Origin: Nonomuraea sp. SBT364
GTDB lineage: Bacteria; Actinomycetota; Actinomycetes; Streptosporangiales; Streptosporangiaceae
Assembly (NCBI RefSeq): GCF_001083785.1
Contig: NZ_LAVL01000071.1
Coordinates: forward strand, 1-40,148
Direction: 5' to 3'
DNA: 40,148 nucleotides
The notes beneath the pieces are model-generated. The model searched no databases, had not been told where the DNA came from, and saw only the letters and a list, made by a program, of their open reading frames with translations. How positions within the stretch are numbered: the first letter of the stretch is position 1; the number at the start of each line of letters is the position of its first letter. This document shows positions 7,525-16,725 of this stretch, one piece after another. The translations under genes were made by a program, and so were the position numbers.

Positions 7525-10500
7525 TCACCCGTACGCCTTCACCTCCAGCAGGCCGACGGAGTAGCTGCCGCTGCCGGTGAGCAGCACGCGCAGCCGCGTG
7601 GTGCTCGTGGCGGCGAAGGTGACCGAGTTGTACTGGTTCCTGGCCAGGGTGTACGCGCTCGCGCCGGGCACGTCCACGTACGCGCTGCCGTTCCAGTACT
7701 GCAGTTTCCACGAAGCGGGCAGGTCGATGCCCTGGTCGTCGTCGAAGAAGTACACCTGGGCCCGGTTGAGGGTGCGGGCGGCGGACCAGGTGAGGTCCAC
7801 CCACTGCTGGCCGGTCTCGGGCCAGCAGCCCCAGCGCGGGTTGACGGTGTCGTTCGACGACGGCGGGTCGACGCCGTCGTTGACGGCCGCGACGCTCTCC
7901 CACGGCGAGGTGTACGACGCGGTCGCGGTCGCGGAGGCGGCCTGGTTGGCGGGCGGCTGGACGCCGCCCCGGTTGTGCACCTTGATCTCGGTGAGCCCGG
8001 TCTTCGCCCCGGAGGCGTGGGTGGCCAGCACGCGCATCCGCTGCGCGGTCACGGCCGGGAAGGTGACCAGGTTGTAGTTGGCCCGGGGCGTGGCGGGGGC
8101 CTTGACCTGGCCGGGCACGTTCACCCACGACCCGCCGTCCTGGTACTGGATCGTGTACGAGGCCGGCGCCCGGTAGGTGCCGCTCGCCGGGCGGCTGTCC
8201 TTGAAGTGGAGCCTGGCCTCGTTGAACGTCCTGGCCGTGCCGAAGTTCAGCTCGTACCAGTCCTGGCCGTTCGGGGAGCCGCCCGCGCCCCAGAACGGCT
8301 CGTTGATCGGGTAGCCGTCGACGGCGCCGGGGACGGCGCTGCCCGAGCCGGTGTGCGAGGCCGTCGCGGTGGCGCCGGCGGCGAGGTTGGCCAGGTCGGC
8401 GGTCAGGTCGACGCCGGCCTTGGCGAGCAGGTCCACCATGCGGGCGCCGGTGTGCGCCACCTGGGCGGGGGCGCGCAGGCCGGGCACGGCCACGTGGTGG
8501 GTGACGGTGCCGCCGGTGCCGCCGGTGGTGACGGCGCCGGTGGCGGGGTCCCAGGTGAAGGGCACCAGGGACGAGACGGTGGCGGCGCGGGTGCCGTTGA
8601 CGTAGATCGAGTAGCCCTCGGGCACGCCGGGGTAGCGCACGACGCCGTCGGCCGGGTCGTCCCAGACGATGGTCAGGTCGGCGCCCCGGTAGCGCACGTC
8701 GTCGACGGCGAAGTGGCTCCAGCCGATGCCGATCGGCGACAGCTCGACCTTGGCGTCGCCGCGCGGCCGCAGCCCGGCGACGTCCTCGATGACGGTCCAG
8801 TTGCCGCTGCCGAGGATGTTGTGGTGGATCCAGGAGCGGTAGGTGATGGACGAGCCGTTCCAGTTGGCCCAGAACTCGTTGGCGTCGGGCCAGCGCGTGT
8901 CGCCGCCGACGTACTGCGCCCAGGCGTTCCAGTAGAGCAGCTTCTTGTAGTCGGTGGCGGTCATCCACTCGTTGGGGTAGTCGCGCAGCACCTTGGAGTA
9001 GAGGCGGAACTGGACGGTGGAGTTGATCGTGGAGAAGTTGTTCGACCCGGGGTTCCCGGCATCGGCCGCGGCGGCCTTGTCGACCTGGTTGGCGGTGTAG
9101 AACGGGAAGATCGGGTAGTGCGCCGGGTCGTCGAACAGGCGCAGCGCCTGCCGGTAGGCAGCGGTGTTCGGGATCGCGCCGACGGCGAACGGGTAGTAGT
9201 TGTTGATCTCCTTCCAGGGCACCCACTCGTTCGTCGACTTGAGCCGGTGCTCGAACAGCTGCCTGCCCGGGTTCCACAGCACGCCGGTGATCGCGTTCCT
9301 GATCTGCGTGGCCAGCGTGTTCATCTCGGCGGCCTTGGCCGTGTTGCCGATCGCCGCGTAGGCCTCGGCGGCGGCCAGCGCGCCGCTGTACTGGTAGGCG
9401 GACTCGGCGCGGTCCATCCGGCCGGGCTTCCAGTGGAAGGAGACGGCGTCGGCGTCGTTGCCGGTCAGCGCGCCCCAGTCGTACTCGATGAGCTTGTTGC
9501 CGTCGGTGTCGTAGTGCGCGAGCTGGCCCTTGACGTCCTGTTCGGCGTAGCGGGCGAGGTTGGCGGCGATGCCGGGCTGGCCGCCGTGGATCTGGTAGCT
9601 GCGCCAGGCCGCCTCGCCGATGTACTGGGTGTAGCTGTTCGACCAGTTCTCCGGGTCACCCGGGTTGTCCATGAAGCGGCCGTTCCTGGAGGTCTGGCCG
9701 GTGCTGAGCCAGTTGCCGTAGGCGTAGCTCGGGTCGCGCAGATACTTCAGGTCGTCGATGTGCATCGGCTGGGTGAGCGCGATCGCGTTGTTGTAGCCCA
9801 GCACGCCCTCCATCGAGGTGGGGAACTGGAACGTCTGCCCGGGGATGTCGGCGTCGAGGTGGTTGAAGCGCATCAGCCACCAGCGGTAGTAGATGTTCTT
9901 CTTGATGCCCGGCTCGGGCACGTCGATGTAGGGCACGTTGTCGGCCCACCACCGGTTGTAGGCGCGCACGTGCGTGGCGAACGCCGTGGCCGCCGGGTAG
10001 CCGGCGTAGGCGTCGTACTCGGCGCGCGACTCGGGGATCTCGTTCGTGACGAAGCCCATCACGACCTTGACCGTCGCCGTGGCGCCCGCCGCGACCGTGA
10101 CGGACCGGTTCAGCGCGCCGCCGGAGGCGGTGAAGTCGTCGCCGGTGAGCCTCGGGTACAGGGTGGTGAGGTTGTTGCGGGCGTTCACCTGCCCGGTCAG
10201 CTCGCCGCCGCTGCCGGAGGTGGCGTACGGCGAGGTCACCCGCAGTTGCAGGGTGGTGGAGCCGGACCCGGTGTTGGTGATGGCCAGGTTCGTCACGGCG
10301 ACGTTGTTGTGGGTGATGAACTTCGTCTGGTTCACCCGCACGGCGCCCGAGGTGTGGGTGCTCGCCCAGTGGCTGGGCGTCTGCCTGCGGGCGCTCACCT
10401 GCTCGGTGAACGTGCCGGGGCTGAGCGCGACGGTGTAGGCGGCGGCGTCGCTGATGCTCTCCCAGTACGCCACCTGCCCGGCGAAGCCGAGCGTGCCGGG

Positions 10501-10782
10501 GGTGTGCGTCTTCATGAACAGGGCCCGGCCGCGTGACATCAGCCACGGCCCGGCCGGGTCGTCGCCGGTGCGGGCGAGCAGCCGGTCCATCCAGAAGTCG
10601 GTGCCGGAGCTCTCGGCGTCGTAGATCGCCCGCATCATGCCGCCGGCCCGGTAGGCCACGGGCGGCGCGGGGATCGCCGGGCCGGTGAACGACGGGAAGC
10701 CGATGGTCTGGTCGGCGTGCGCGGGCGCGCCCCCGGCGAGGAGGGCGGCGACGAGCAGCAGCGCGGTGAGGACTCGGGTCAC
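7525..10782 (-). CDS. Secreted (alpha/alpha)6-type glycoside hydrolase with two discoidin-like modules
   Basis: 1085 aa from the GTG at 10782. The start overlaps the stop of the GH43 gene as GTGA and follows GGAGGG by 7 bases, so translation is coupled. Signal peptide with cleavage near AHA/DQ (residue 23). A beta-sandwich-like region at about 30-240 precedes a helical catalytic region at about 240-650 with MGH1/GH63-like features: YYRWWLMRFNHLD, FPTSMEGVLGYNNA, RAESAYQYSGALAAAEAY and SWIHHNILG. Then come two F5/8 type C (discoidin)-like modules; the last (about 965-1085) is closely similar to the end of the peptidase at 18458. By context it would release arabinose-containing oligosaccharides; a GH121-like role (beta-L-arabinobiosidase, HypBA2) is a testable guess. 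The family assignment is not certain. Confidence 0.8.
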   Translation of the reverse strand: MTRVLTALLLVAALLAGGAPAHADQTIGFPSFTGPAIPAPPVAYRAGGMMRAIYDAESSGTDFWMDRLLARTGDDPAGPWLMSRGRALFMKTHTPGTLGFAGQVAYWESISDAAAYTVALSPGTFTEQVSARRQTPSHWASTHTSGAVRVNQTKFITHNNVAVTNLAITNTGSGSTTLQLRVTSPYATSGSGGELTGQVNARNNLTTLYPRLTGDDFTASGGALNRSVTVAAGATATVKVVMGFVTNEIPESRAEYDAYAGYPAATAFATHVRAYNRWWADNVPYIDVPEPGIKKNIYYRWWLMRFNHLDADIPGQTFQFPTSMEGVLGYNNAIALTQPMHIDDLKYLRDPSYAYGNWLSTGQTSRNGRFMDNPGDPENWSNSYTQYIGEAAWRSYQIHGGQPGIAANLARYAEQDVKGQLAHYDTDGNKLIEYDWGALTGNDADAVSFHWKPGRMDRAESAYQYSGALAAAEAYAAIGNTAKAAEMNTLATQIRNAITGVLWNPGRQLFEHRLKSTNEWVPWKEINNYYPFAVGAIPNTAAYRQALRLFDDPAHYPIFPFYTANQVDKAAAADAGNPGSNNFSTINSTVQFRLYSKVLRDYPNEWMTATDYKKLLYWNAWAQYVGGDTRWPDANEFWANWNGSSITYRSWIHHNILGSGNWTVIEDVAGLRPRGDAKVELSPIGIGWSHFAVDDVRYRGADLTIVWDDPADGVVRYPGVPEGYSIYVNGTRAATVSSLVPFTWDPATGAVTTGGTGGTVTHHVAVPGLRAPAQVAHTGARMVDLLAKAGVDLTADLANLAAGATATASHTGSGSAVPGAVDGYPINEPFWGAGGSPNGQDWYELNFGTARTFNEARLHFKDSRPASGTYRAPASYTIQYQDGGSWVNVPGQVKAPATPRANYNLVTFPAVTAQRMRVLATHASGAKTGLTEIKVHNRGGVQPPANQAASATATASYTSPWESVAAVNDGVDPPSSNDTVNPRWGCWPETGQQWVDLTWSAARTLNRAQVYFFDDDQGIDLPASWKLQYWNGSAYVDVPGASAYTLARNQYNSVTFAATSTTRLRVLLTGSGSYSVGLLEVKAYG

Positions 10783-12158
10783 GGTAAGGCCCTCCACTCC
10801 AGGACGCCGGTCGAGTATCCCGGCCGGGAGGTCATGGTCAGCCGCAGCCGGGTGGTGCTGACCTGCGGGAACGTGACGACGTTGAAGGCGCCGGCGGCCA
10901 CGCCGCACGGCGACTGCCCGGGGACGTCCACGTACGCGCCACCGTTCCAGTACTGCACGCGGCAGGAGGCGGGCAGGTCGATGCCCAGGTCGTCGTCGAA
11001 CCAGTAGGCGGCCACGCTGCCGACGCCGCGCGCCGACGGCCACCGATACTCGATCCACTCGGTGCCCTGGCGGTTCCAGTTGCCGTAGGCGCCGTGGCTG
11101 TGGTCGGCCGAGTTCGCCGGGGTGTGCCCGTCGTTGATCGCGCCGAGCGTCTCCCAGGGCGAGACGTAGGAGGTGTACGGGGTCGCGCTGAGCGCCAGGT
11201 TGGCGTCGTTGCCGCCGGTCTGGACGACCTTGCGCATGGTGCCGTCGGCGTTGAAGTACAGCTTGTCGATGGTCACCGAGCGGCGGAAGTCGCCTCCGCC
11301 CGGCGCGGCGGCGTTGTGGTAGACCATGTACCACTGCCCCTTGAACTCGACGATCGCCGGGTGGTTCGTCGTCGAGGAGACCTGGTCCAGCACCACGCCC
11401 CGGTGCGTCCACGGCCCGAGCGGATTGCTCGCGGTGGCGTAGCGGACGCACGCGTAGCCGGGCGCCGAGCAGCCGGCGTCGTTGGCCGCGTAGGCCAGGT
11501 AGTAGACGCCGTTCCGCTTGAACATCCAGGGCGCCTCCCAGAAGTTCGACACCCCGCTCGGCGTGATCACCGGGCCGTTGAGCGAGGTCATGTCCGGGTT
11601 GAGCTTGGCGGCGCGCAGCCCGTAGTAGGAGCCCCAGTAGAGGTAGACCTGGCCGTCGTCGTCGGTGAACACGGTCGGGTCGATGTTGAGCGGCGAGCTG
11701 CCGGGGGTGCTGTCGCTGATCAGCGGGCCGCCCTTGGCGTCGGTGAACGGCCCGAGCGGGCTGTCGCCGACGGCCACGCCGATGTTCATCCAGCCGGGGC
11801 CGTCGCCGTTGACGGACACGTACCAGTAGTAGCGGCCGTCGGGGCCGCGCTCGACCTCGCTCGCCCAGGCGTCGGCGCTCGCCCAGGGGAACGTGCCGGT
11901 CGACAGCCGGGCGCCCCGGTCGGTGAAGGTGGCGGCGTCGCCGGAGGTGAACACGTGCCAGTCGCGCATGACGAAGTTCGTGCCGCCGGGCGGTGCCTCG
12001 TCGTGGCCGGTGTAGACGTACAGGGTGTCGCCGACGACGAGGGCTGCCGGGTCGGCGGTGTAGAGGGCGGTGGTGATCGGGGCCCCGGCCGCCGCGGGCG
12101 GCGCGGTGGCGAGGATGAGCAGAAGCGCGGCGGCGAGAGCTGCCGGCCATCGTGTCAT
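10779..12158 (-). CDS. Secreted GH43 glycosidase (likely alpha-L-arabinofuranosidase) with discoidin-like domain
   Basis: 459 aa. The ATG at 12158 was chosen because CCAGGAG lies 7 bases upstream and a signal peptide (residues 1-24) follows. The catalytic residues of the GH43 five-bladed propeller are visible: Asp36 (TADPAAL), Asp160 (NIDPTVF) and Glu208 (FWEAPWMF). A discoidin-like module fills about residues 330-459 and resembles those of the two other secreted proteins of this locus. GH43 enzymes invert at arabinofuranosyl or xylosyl bonds. The GH127 neighbour argues for arabinose. It is first in a two-gene operon under a TTGACA promoter and a LacI-type operator in the leader. Confidence 0.9.
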   Translation of the reverse strand: MTRWPAALAAALLLILATAPPAAAGAPITTALYTADPAALVVGDTLYVYTGHDEAPPGGTNFVMRDWHVFTSGDAATFTDRGARLSTGTFPWASADAWASEVERGPDGRYYWYVSVNGDGPGWMNIGVAVGDSPLGPFTDAKGGPLISDSTPGSSPLNIDPTVFTDDDGQVYLYWGSYYGLRAAKLNPDMTSLNGPVITPSGVSNFWEAPWMFKRNGVYYLAYAANDAGCSAPGYACVRYATASNPLGPWTHRGVVLDQVSSTTNHPAIVEFKGQWYMVYHNAAAPGGGDFRRSVTIDKLYFNADGTMRKVVQTGGNDANLALSATPYTSYVSPWETLGAINDGHTPANSADHSHGAYGNWNRQGTEWIEYRWPSARGVGSVAAYWFDDDLGIDLPASCRVQYWNGGAYVDVPGQSPCGVAAGAFNVVTFPQVSTTRLRLTMTSRPGYSTGVLEWRALP

Positions 12159-12172
12159 GTCGGAACTCCTGG

Positions 12173-12186
12173 TGTTAGCGCTAACA
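12173..12186. promoter_or_regulatory. LacI-family operator
   Basis: TGTTAGCGCTAACA is a perfect 14-bp palindrome with the central CG typical of LacI-family sites. It lies in the GH43 leader, about 50 bp downstream of the likely transcription start and 15 bp upstream of the ATG, so a bound repressor would act as a roadblock. The LacI gene 160 bp away is the obvious candidate regulator. Confidence 0.8.
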
Positions 12187-12240
12187 TCTCCGGGCCCGTC
12201 CAGCTCCTTTCCGAGCACGCTGAATTGAAAGGTTTTCGGG

Positions 12241-12269
12241 AACGTAGATCGGATCCCAGCCCTTGTCAA
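12241..12269 (-). promoter_or_regulatory. Promoter of the GH43 operon
   Basis: On the minus strand TTGACA (12269-12264), a 17-bp spacer and TACGTT (12246-12241). This is the best sigma-70/HrdB-type promoter in the window. It implies a leader of about 75 nt containing the LacI operator. Confidence 0.75.
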
Positions 12270-12345
12270 TGGGCCCCTGTGCTTGCCAGGTCGCCGCACC
12301 CGGTTTACGTTCTAGGCCGGGATCACGAAAAGGGTTTCGATGAAG

Positions 12346-13365
12346 TCACGCCCGGGTCGACTCGCGCAGCACCAGCCCGCACGGCACCGTGCGCACGCCG
12401 CCCCTGTGCGGCGCGCCGCCGATCACGTCGAGCAGGTGCGTCGCCGCGACGCGGCCGATCTCGCCGAGGTTCGGGTCGACGGTGGTGAGCGGCGGGCGGC
12501 AGCCCAGCGCCATGGGCTCCCAGTTGTCGAAGCCGACGAGCGCCACGTCGCCCGGGATGCGCCGGCCGCGCTCCCTGAGCGTCTCGGCGACGCCCCTGGC
12601 GATCTGGTCGCTGCCGCAGAAGACCGCGTCCACGCCGGGCACGGCGCGCAGCAGGATGCCCGCGGCCTGCCGTCCCCACTCCTCCGACCATTCGCCGAAC
12701 AGCGGCTCCCCCGCCGGCTCCGCCCCGGCCTCGGCGAGCGCGGCGGCCCAGCCCTCGGCGCGCAGCCGGGCCGCCTCGAACCGCCGGGGGCCGGTGATGT
12801 GCCCGATCCGCGTCCTGCCCAGGGCCAGCAGGTGCCGCACGGCCAGCACGCTGCCGCCGTGGTCGTCGGGGATGACCGAGAGGTCGGCGGCGTCGGCCGA
12901 GCGGGTCATGGCGTAGACGACCGGCACCGGCAGGGCGCCGACGCCGGGCCGCGGCTCGGTGCGGCGGCCGGTGACGATGATGCCCTCGACGCGCCTGGCC
13001 AGCAGCCGCTCGATGTAGTGGCGCTCCCTGATGGGATCGTCGCGCCCGTCGCACATGAAGACCGAGATCTGCCCGGCGCCCAGCGCGTCCTCGGCGCCGA
13101 GCATGACGGGGATGCTGAAGCGGCCGAAGCTGTCGCTGGTGACCAGCCCGACGGTGAAGGTGCGGCCGGCCAGGAGCTGCCTGGCCAGCGAGTTGGGCCG
13201 GAACCCCAGGCGCTCGGCGGCGGCCATCACCCGGCCCCTGGTCTCCTCGCGCAGCTTCCCGCGCCCGTTGAGCGCCTTGGACGCGGTGCCGACCGACACG
13301 CCCGCCGCCGCCGCCACGTCGCGGATCGTCACCGGTTTGGGCAAACCGTTTCCTTCATCGCTCAC
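12346..13365 (-). CDS. LacI-family transcriptional regulator of the arabinose-glycan locus
   Basis: 339 aa (GTG start). N-terminal LacI HTH at residues 11-35 (VTIRDVAAAAGVSVGTASKA), hinge helix around SLARQLLAG, and a periplasmic-binding-protein-like effector domain from about 65 to the end. These proteins are usually repressors released by a sugar. Its position between the GH43 operon and the divergent GH127 operon, and the perfect LacI palindrome at 12173, make it the local regulator. The effector is probably arabinose or an arabino-oligosaccharide (inference). Its first codons overlap an inverted repeat at 13333-13348. Confidence 0.92.
   Translation of the reverse strand: MSDEGNGLPKPVTIRDVAAAAGVSVGTASKALNGRGKLREETRGRVMAAAERLGFRPNSLARQLLAGRTFTVGLVTSDSFGRFSIPVMLGAEDALGAGQISVFMCDGRDDPIRERHYIERLLARRVEGIIVTGRRTEPRPGVGALPVPVVYAMTRSADAADLSVIPDDHGGSVLAVRHLLALGRTRIGHITGPRRFEAARLRAEGWAAALAEAGAEPAGEPLFGEWSEEWGRQAAGILLRAVPGVDAVFCGSDQIARGVAETLRERGRRIPGDVALVGFDNWEPMALGCRPPLTTVDPNLGEIGRVAATHLLDVIGGAPHRGGVRTVPCGLVLRESTRA
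13333..13348. repeat. Inverted repeat over the first codons of the LacI gene
   Basis: CGGTTTG and CAAACCG around two bases. It lies inside the coding start, 35 bp from the -35 box of the divergent GH127 promoter. It could be a second regulator site; the centre (GG) differs from the CG of the site at 12173, so binding by the same protein is doubtful. Confidence 0.3.
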
Positions 13366-13382
13366 CGGCTCACTCTAAGGCA

Positions 13383-13411
13383 TTGACCAGTGCTGTGTTA
13401 CATCTTACTGT
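13383..13411 (+). promoter_or_regulatory. Promoter of the GH127-transporter-peptidase operon
   Basis: TTGACC (13383-13388), a 17-bp spacer and TACTGT (13406-13411). The leader to the ATG at 13450 is about 32 nt and holds the imperfect repeat TAGGAAAACCTA (13417-13428) and a GAGGAG ribosome site. No copy of the 12173 palindrome is present here. Confidence 0.65.
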
Positions 13412-13449
13412 GCGGTTAGGAAAACCTATTCCCGCTTCCGAGGAGCGCG

Positions 13450-15351
13450 ATGGAACAGGTCTGCGGCCCCGCCGTGCCGACCGCCGAATCGCGGGCCGTG
13501 CAGCGGCCCCTGGCCATCCACGATGTCGAGATCACCGGCGGGCCGTTCGGCCTCCGGCAGCGCGTCAACCGCGAGGCGAGCATCCCGCTCGGCCTGGAGC
13601 AGATGGAGCGCGCGGGCAGCCTGCCGAACCTGCGGCTGGCCGCCGGCGAGGCGGACGGCACGTTCCGCGGCTACCGCTTCCAGGACTCCGACCTGTACAA
13701 GCAGCTCGAAGCGGTCGCCTGGGAGCACGCCCGGCGGCCCGCGCCCGGGTACCGGGAGTTCATCGACCGGGCGGCCGGGGTGCTGGCCAGGGCGCAGCGC
13801 CCCGACGGCTACCTGAACTCCCACTATCAGGTGGTCAAACCGGACAGGATTTTCGCCGAGCTGGAGTACAGCCACGAGATGTACTGCGCCGGCCACCTGT
13901 TCCAGGCCGCGGTCGCCGCCGCCCGGGCGGGCGCCGGAACCGATCTCCTCGCCGTGGCCCGCCGCTTCGCCGACCACCTGGTGGCCGTGTTCCTGCACGG
14001 CGGCCATCCGGGCATCGACGGGCACGCCGAGGTGGAGACCGCGCTGGTGGAGCTCTACCGCCTCACCGGCGAACGCTCCTACCTGGAGCTCGCCACGGCG
14101 CTCGTCGAGGGGCGCGGCCGGGGCCGGGTCCGCGACAGCGGCCTCGGCGTCGTCTACTCCCAGGACCACCTGCCCGTACGGGAGGCCACGACGGCCGCCG
14201 GGCACGCGGTGCGCCAGCTCTACCTGGAGTCGGGCATCGTCGACGCCTACCTGGAGACCGGCGACGCGTCGCTGCTGGAGTGCTCGGTGCGCCGCTGGGA
14301 GGACCTGGCCGCGACCAAGACCCACCTGACCGGCGGCATGGGCAGCCGCCACTCCGGCGAGGCGTTCGGCGACCGCTACGAGCTGCCGCCGGACCGCGCC
14401 TACAACGAGAGCTGCGCCGCCATCGCGAGCGTGCACTGGAACTGGCGGCTGCTCCTGGCGACCGGCCACGGCCGCTACGCCGACCTGATCGAGCGCACGC
14501 TGCACAACGCTTTCGCCGCCGCCACCTCCGCCGACGGCGTCCGCTTCTTCTACGTCAACCCGCTCCAGCGCCGCGACGACCACGTCGAGGGCGCGTACGC
14601 GGGCCGGCGGCGGGAGTGGTTCGCCTGCGCCTGCTGCCCGCCGAACATCATGCGCCTGGTCTCCTCCCTGGGCGGCTACCTCGCCACCGAGGCCGGCGGC
14701 GGCCTGGCCGTCCATCAGTACGCGCCGGGCACGATCACGTCGGGACCGGTGACGCTGGAGGTCGAGACCGGTTACCCATGGGACGGCCGGGTCGCCTTCA
14801 CCGTCCGCCGCGCCCCCGGCGGCCGGTGGCCGCTGGCGCTGCGGGTGCCCGCGTGGAGCGCCGCCACCACGATCACGGTCGCCGGCGAGAGCGCGGCGGC
14901 CGAGCCCGACGAGCGCGGCTACGCGGTGCTGGAGCGCGCCTGGCGGCCGGGCGACACGGTCGAGCTGGAACTGGACCTGACGCCCAGGCTCGTCCACCCG
15001 CACCGCCGCGCCGACGCGCTCAGAGGTTGTGCCGCGATCGAGCGCGGGCCGCTGGTCTACTGCTTCGAGCAGGCCGACCAGCCCGCCGGGGTGGACGTCG
15101 CCGACCTGGCCCTGTCCCCCGGCGCCGAACTGCGCGTGCTGGACAAGGACGACCTGGACGGCGTCGGCCGCACCGTCCTCGTCGAGACCACCGCGTACGC
15201 GGTCAGGCAGCCCGCCGGCGGCCTGCCGTACACCGTCGAACCTCCCGAAGCCCTCGCGACCAGCGCCCGCGTGACCGCCACGGCCATCCCCTACCACCAG
15301 TGGGACAACCGCGACGGCCGCGCGATGCGGGTCTGGATCCCCCTCGCGTAA
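13450..15351 (+). CDS. GH127 beta-L-arabinofuranosidase (DUF1680 family)
   Basis: 633 aa, no signal peptide, so cytoplasmic. Family motifs: GGPFGLRQ near the N-terminus, RPDGYLN, EYSHEMYCAGHL, THLTGGMGS, YNESCAA and FACACCPPN. The Cys3-Glu zinc site corresponds to Glu320, Cys322, Cys395 and Cys396; Cys395 is equivalent to the nucleophile Cys417 of Bifidobacterium longum HypBA1. The family removes beta-L-arabinofuranose, for example from beta-1,2-linked arabinobiose derived from hydroxyproline-rich plant glycoproteins. It is first in the operon, 9 bp before the binding-protein gene, fitting intracellular cleavage of imported oligosaccharides. GAGGAG precedes the ATG. Confidence 0.93.
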   Translation: MEQVCGPAVPTAESRAVQRPLAIHDVEITGGPFGLRQRVNREASIPLGLEQMERAGSLPNLRLAAGEADGTFRGYRFQDSDLYKQLEAVAWEHARRPAPGYREFIDRAAGVLARAQRPDGYLNSHYQVVKPDRIFAELEYSHEMYCAGHLFQAAVAAARAGAGTDLLAVARRFADHLVAVFLHGGHPGIDGHAEVETALVELYRLTGERSYLELATALVEGRGRGRVRDSGLGVVYSQDHLPVREATTAAGHAVRQLYLESGIVDAYLETGDASLLECSVRRWEDLAATKTHLTGGMGSRHSGEAFGDRYELPPDRAYNESCAAIASVHWNWRLLLATGHGRYADLIERTLHNAFAAATSADGVRFFYVNPLQRRDDHVEGAYAGRRREWFACACCPPNIMRLVSSLGGYLATEAGGGLAVHQYAPGTITSGPVTLEVETGYPWDGRVAFTVRRAPGGRWPLALRVPAWSAATTITVAGESAAAEPDERGYAVLERAWRPGDTVELELDLTPRLVHPHRRADALRGCAAIERGPLVYCFEQADQPAGVDVADLALSPGAELRVLDKDDLDGVGRTVLVETTAYAVRQPAGGLPYTVEPPEALATSARVTATAIPYHQWDNRDGRAMRVWIPLA

Positions 15352-15360
15352 GGAACTGCC

Positions 15361-16725
15361 ATGAAACGACGCGACCTGTTGAAGATGAGCGGCCTGGCCG
15401 CGCTCGGCGCCGCCGCGGCGGCCTGCGGGGGCGGTGGCGGTTCGGAGGCCGCCGCCCGGCTGCAGTTCATGTTCTGGGGCTCGGCCTTCGAGAAGAAGGC
15501 CGTGGAGAAGATGCTCCGCCAGTTCGCGGAGCGGAACCCGGGCATCGAGGTCGAGCCGCTGTTCACGCCCGACGAGTACGACGTGAAGCTCAACACGCTG
15601 GTGGCCGGGGGGCGGGTGCCGCACGTGGGCTATGTGCCGATGGCCATGTCGTTCCGGCTGGCCGAGCAGGGCAAGCTGGTCAACCTGTTCCCCTATCTCA
15701 CGAAATATCCGCAATTAGCGGGCTATTTGCCGGACGCCTACCTCTGGTACGGGCCGGACAAGATGCACGGCACCGCCACCGCCAACGAGATCGAGCTGCT
15801 CTGGTACAGCAAGGCCGCGATCGCCGAGGCCGGCATCGCGCCCCCGCCGGCCACCGCCGCGAGCGCCTGGACGTGGGACCAGCTGGTGGAGAACGCCTAC
15901 AAGCTGACCGTCGACCAGAACGGCAGGCACCCGGACGAATCGGGTTTCGACCCCGGGCAGGTCAGGCAGTTCGGCATCTCCAGCAGCATCACCTACGGCG
16001 CCGCCTGGTACGGCTTCCTGCGCGGCAACGGCGGCGACTTCGCCGACGGGACGGGCCGGCGGTGCCTGCTCGACGCCCCGGAGGCCGTCGAGGTGTTCCA
16101 GAACTTGCAGGACCTCATCTACGAGCACCGGGTGATGCCCGGCCCCGGCCAGCTGGCCGCCACCGGCGACGACGTGCCCGGCACGAACATCCTGCTCAAG
16201 ACCAAGCGGGTGGCCATGGTGGTCGACGGCCACTGGTCGCTGCTCGACATGAACGAGAGCAAGGCCGGCTACGGCATCGGCGTGCTCCCCCGCTACGCCG
16301 AGCCGTACACCGCCTCGCAGGTCGCGGGGGCTACGTCGGTGTTCGCCGGGACCGGGCACGAGCAGGAGGCGGTGGAGCTGTTCGCCTTCCACAACGACCC
16401 GCGCTACGTGGACCTGTTCGCGCAGGGGCTGTGGATGCCCCAGGAGAAGAAGTACTACGAGGACCAGGCGGCCATCGACTCCTGGACGAAGAACGCCGGG
16501 CACCCGCCGGAGTTCCGCACCGCGGTCGTCGACTACGCGCGCGACCACGGCGTCCCCGACTTCCGCAACCGGGTGCGCAACCTGGCGGCGATCAGCGCCG
16601 ACGTGCTCACCCCCGCGCTGCAGGAGATCGAGAGCGGCAAGCGCCCGGCGGGCGAGATCCTGAAGGCCGCCGCCCCCAGGATCACCGGGATGCTGCAGGG
16701 CTGGCACCACACGCAGGCGCTCTGA
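15361..16725 (+). CDS. ABC sugar importer, substrate-binding lipoprotein
   Basis: 454 aa. Signal peptide with KRRDLLK, a hydrophobic stretch and the lipobox A-A-A-C (Cys22). The rest is a family 1 extracellular solute-binding protein: LQFMFWGSAFEKK at the N-terminus, repeated aromatic residues and ANEIELLWYSKAA in the hinge region. It captures the sugar outside the cell and passes it to the two permeases encoded next (the stop and the first permease ATG share one base). AAGGA lies 6 bases upstream of its ATG. Given GH127 in front, the ligand is probably an arabino-oligosaccharide, possibly still linked to hydroxyproline (inference). Confidence 0.93.
   Translation: MKRRDLLKMSGLAALGAAAAACGGGGGSEAAARLQFMFWGSAFEKKAVEKMLRQFAERNPGIEVEPLFTPDEYDVKLNTLVAGGRVPHVGYVPMAMSFRLAEQGKLVNLFPYLTKYPQLAGYLPDAYLWYGPDKMHGTATANEIELLWYSKAAIAEAGIAPPPATAASAWTWDQLVENAYKLTVDQNGRHPDESGFDPGQVRQFGISSSITYGAAWYGFLRGNGGDFADGTGRRCLLDAPEAVEVFQNLQDLIYEHRVMPGPGQLAATGDDVPGTNILLKTKRVAMVVDGHWSLLDMNESKAGYGIGVLPRYAEPYTASQVAGATSVFAGTGHEQEAVELFAFHNDPRYVDLFAQGLWMPQEKKYYEDQAAIDSWTKNAGHPPEFRTAVVDYARDHGVPDFRNRVRNLAAISADVLTPALQEIESGKRPAGEILKAAAPRITGMLQGWHHTQAL

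Noticed and set aside
7372..10536. A 1054-codon open frame on the plus strand opposite the large glycoside hydrolase
   Set aside because: Its translation is Val/Gly/Arg-rich with no known domain, and it is the antisense of a gene with signal peptide and catalytic motifs. Long antisense frames are expected in such GC-rich DNA.
13426..15714. A 762-codon minus-strand frame opposite GH127
   Set aside because: Antisense to a gene with clear family motifs. It also crosses the GH127/binding-protein junction, as a chance frame would.
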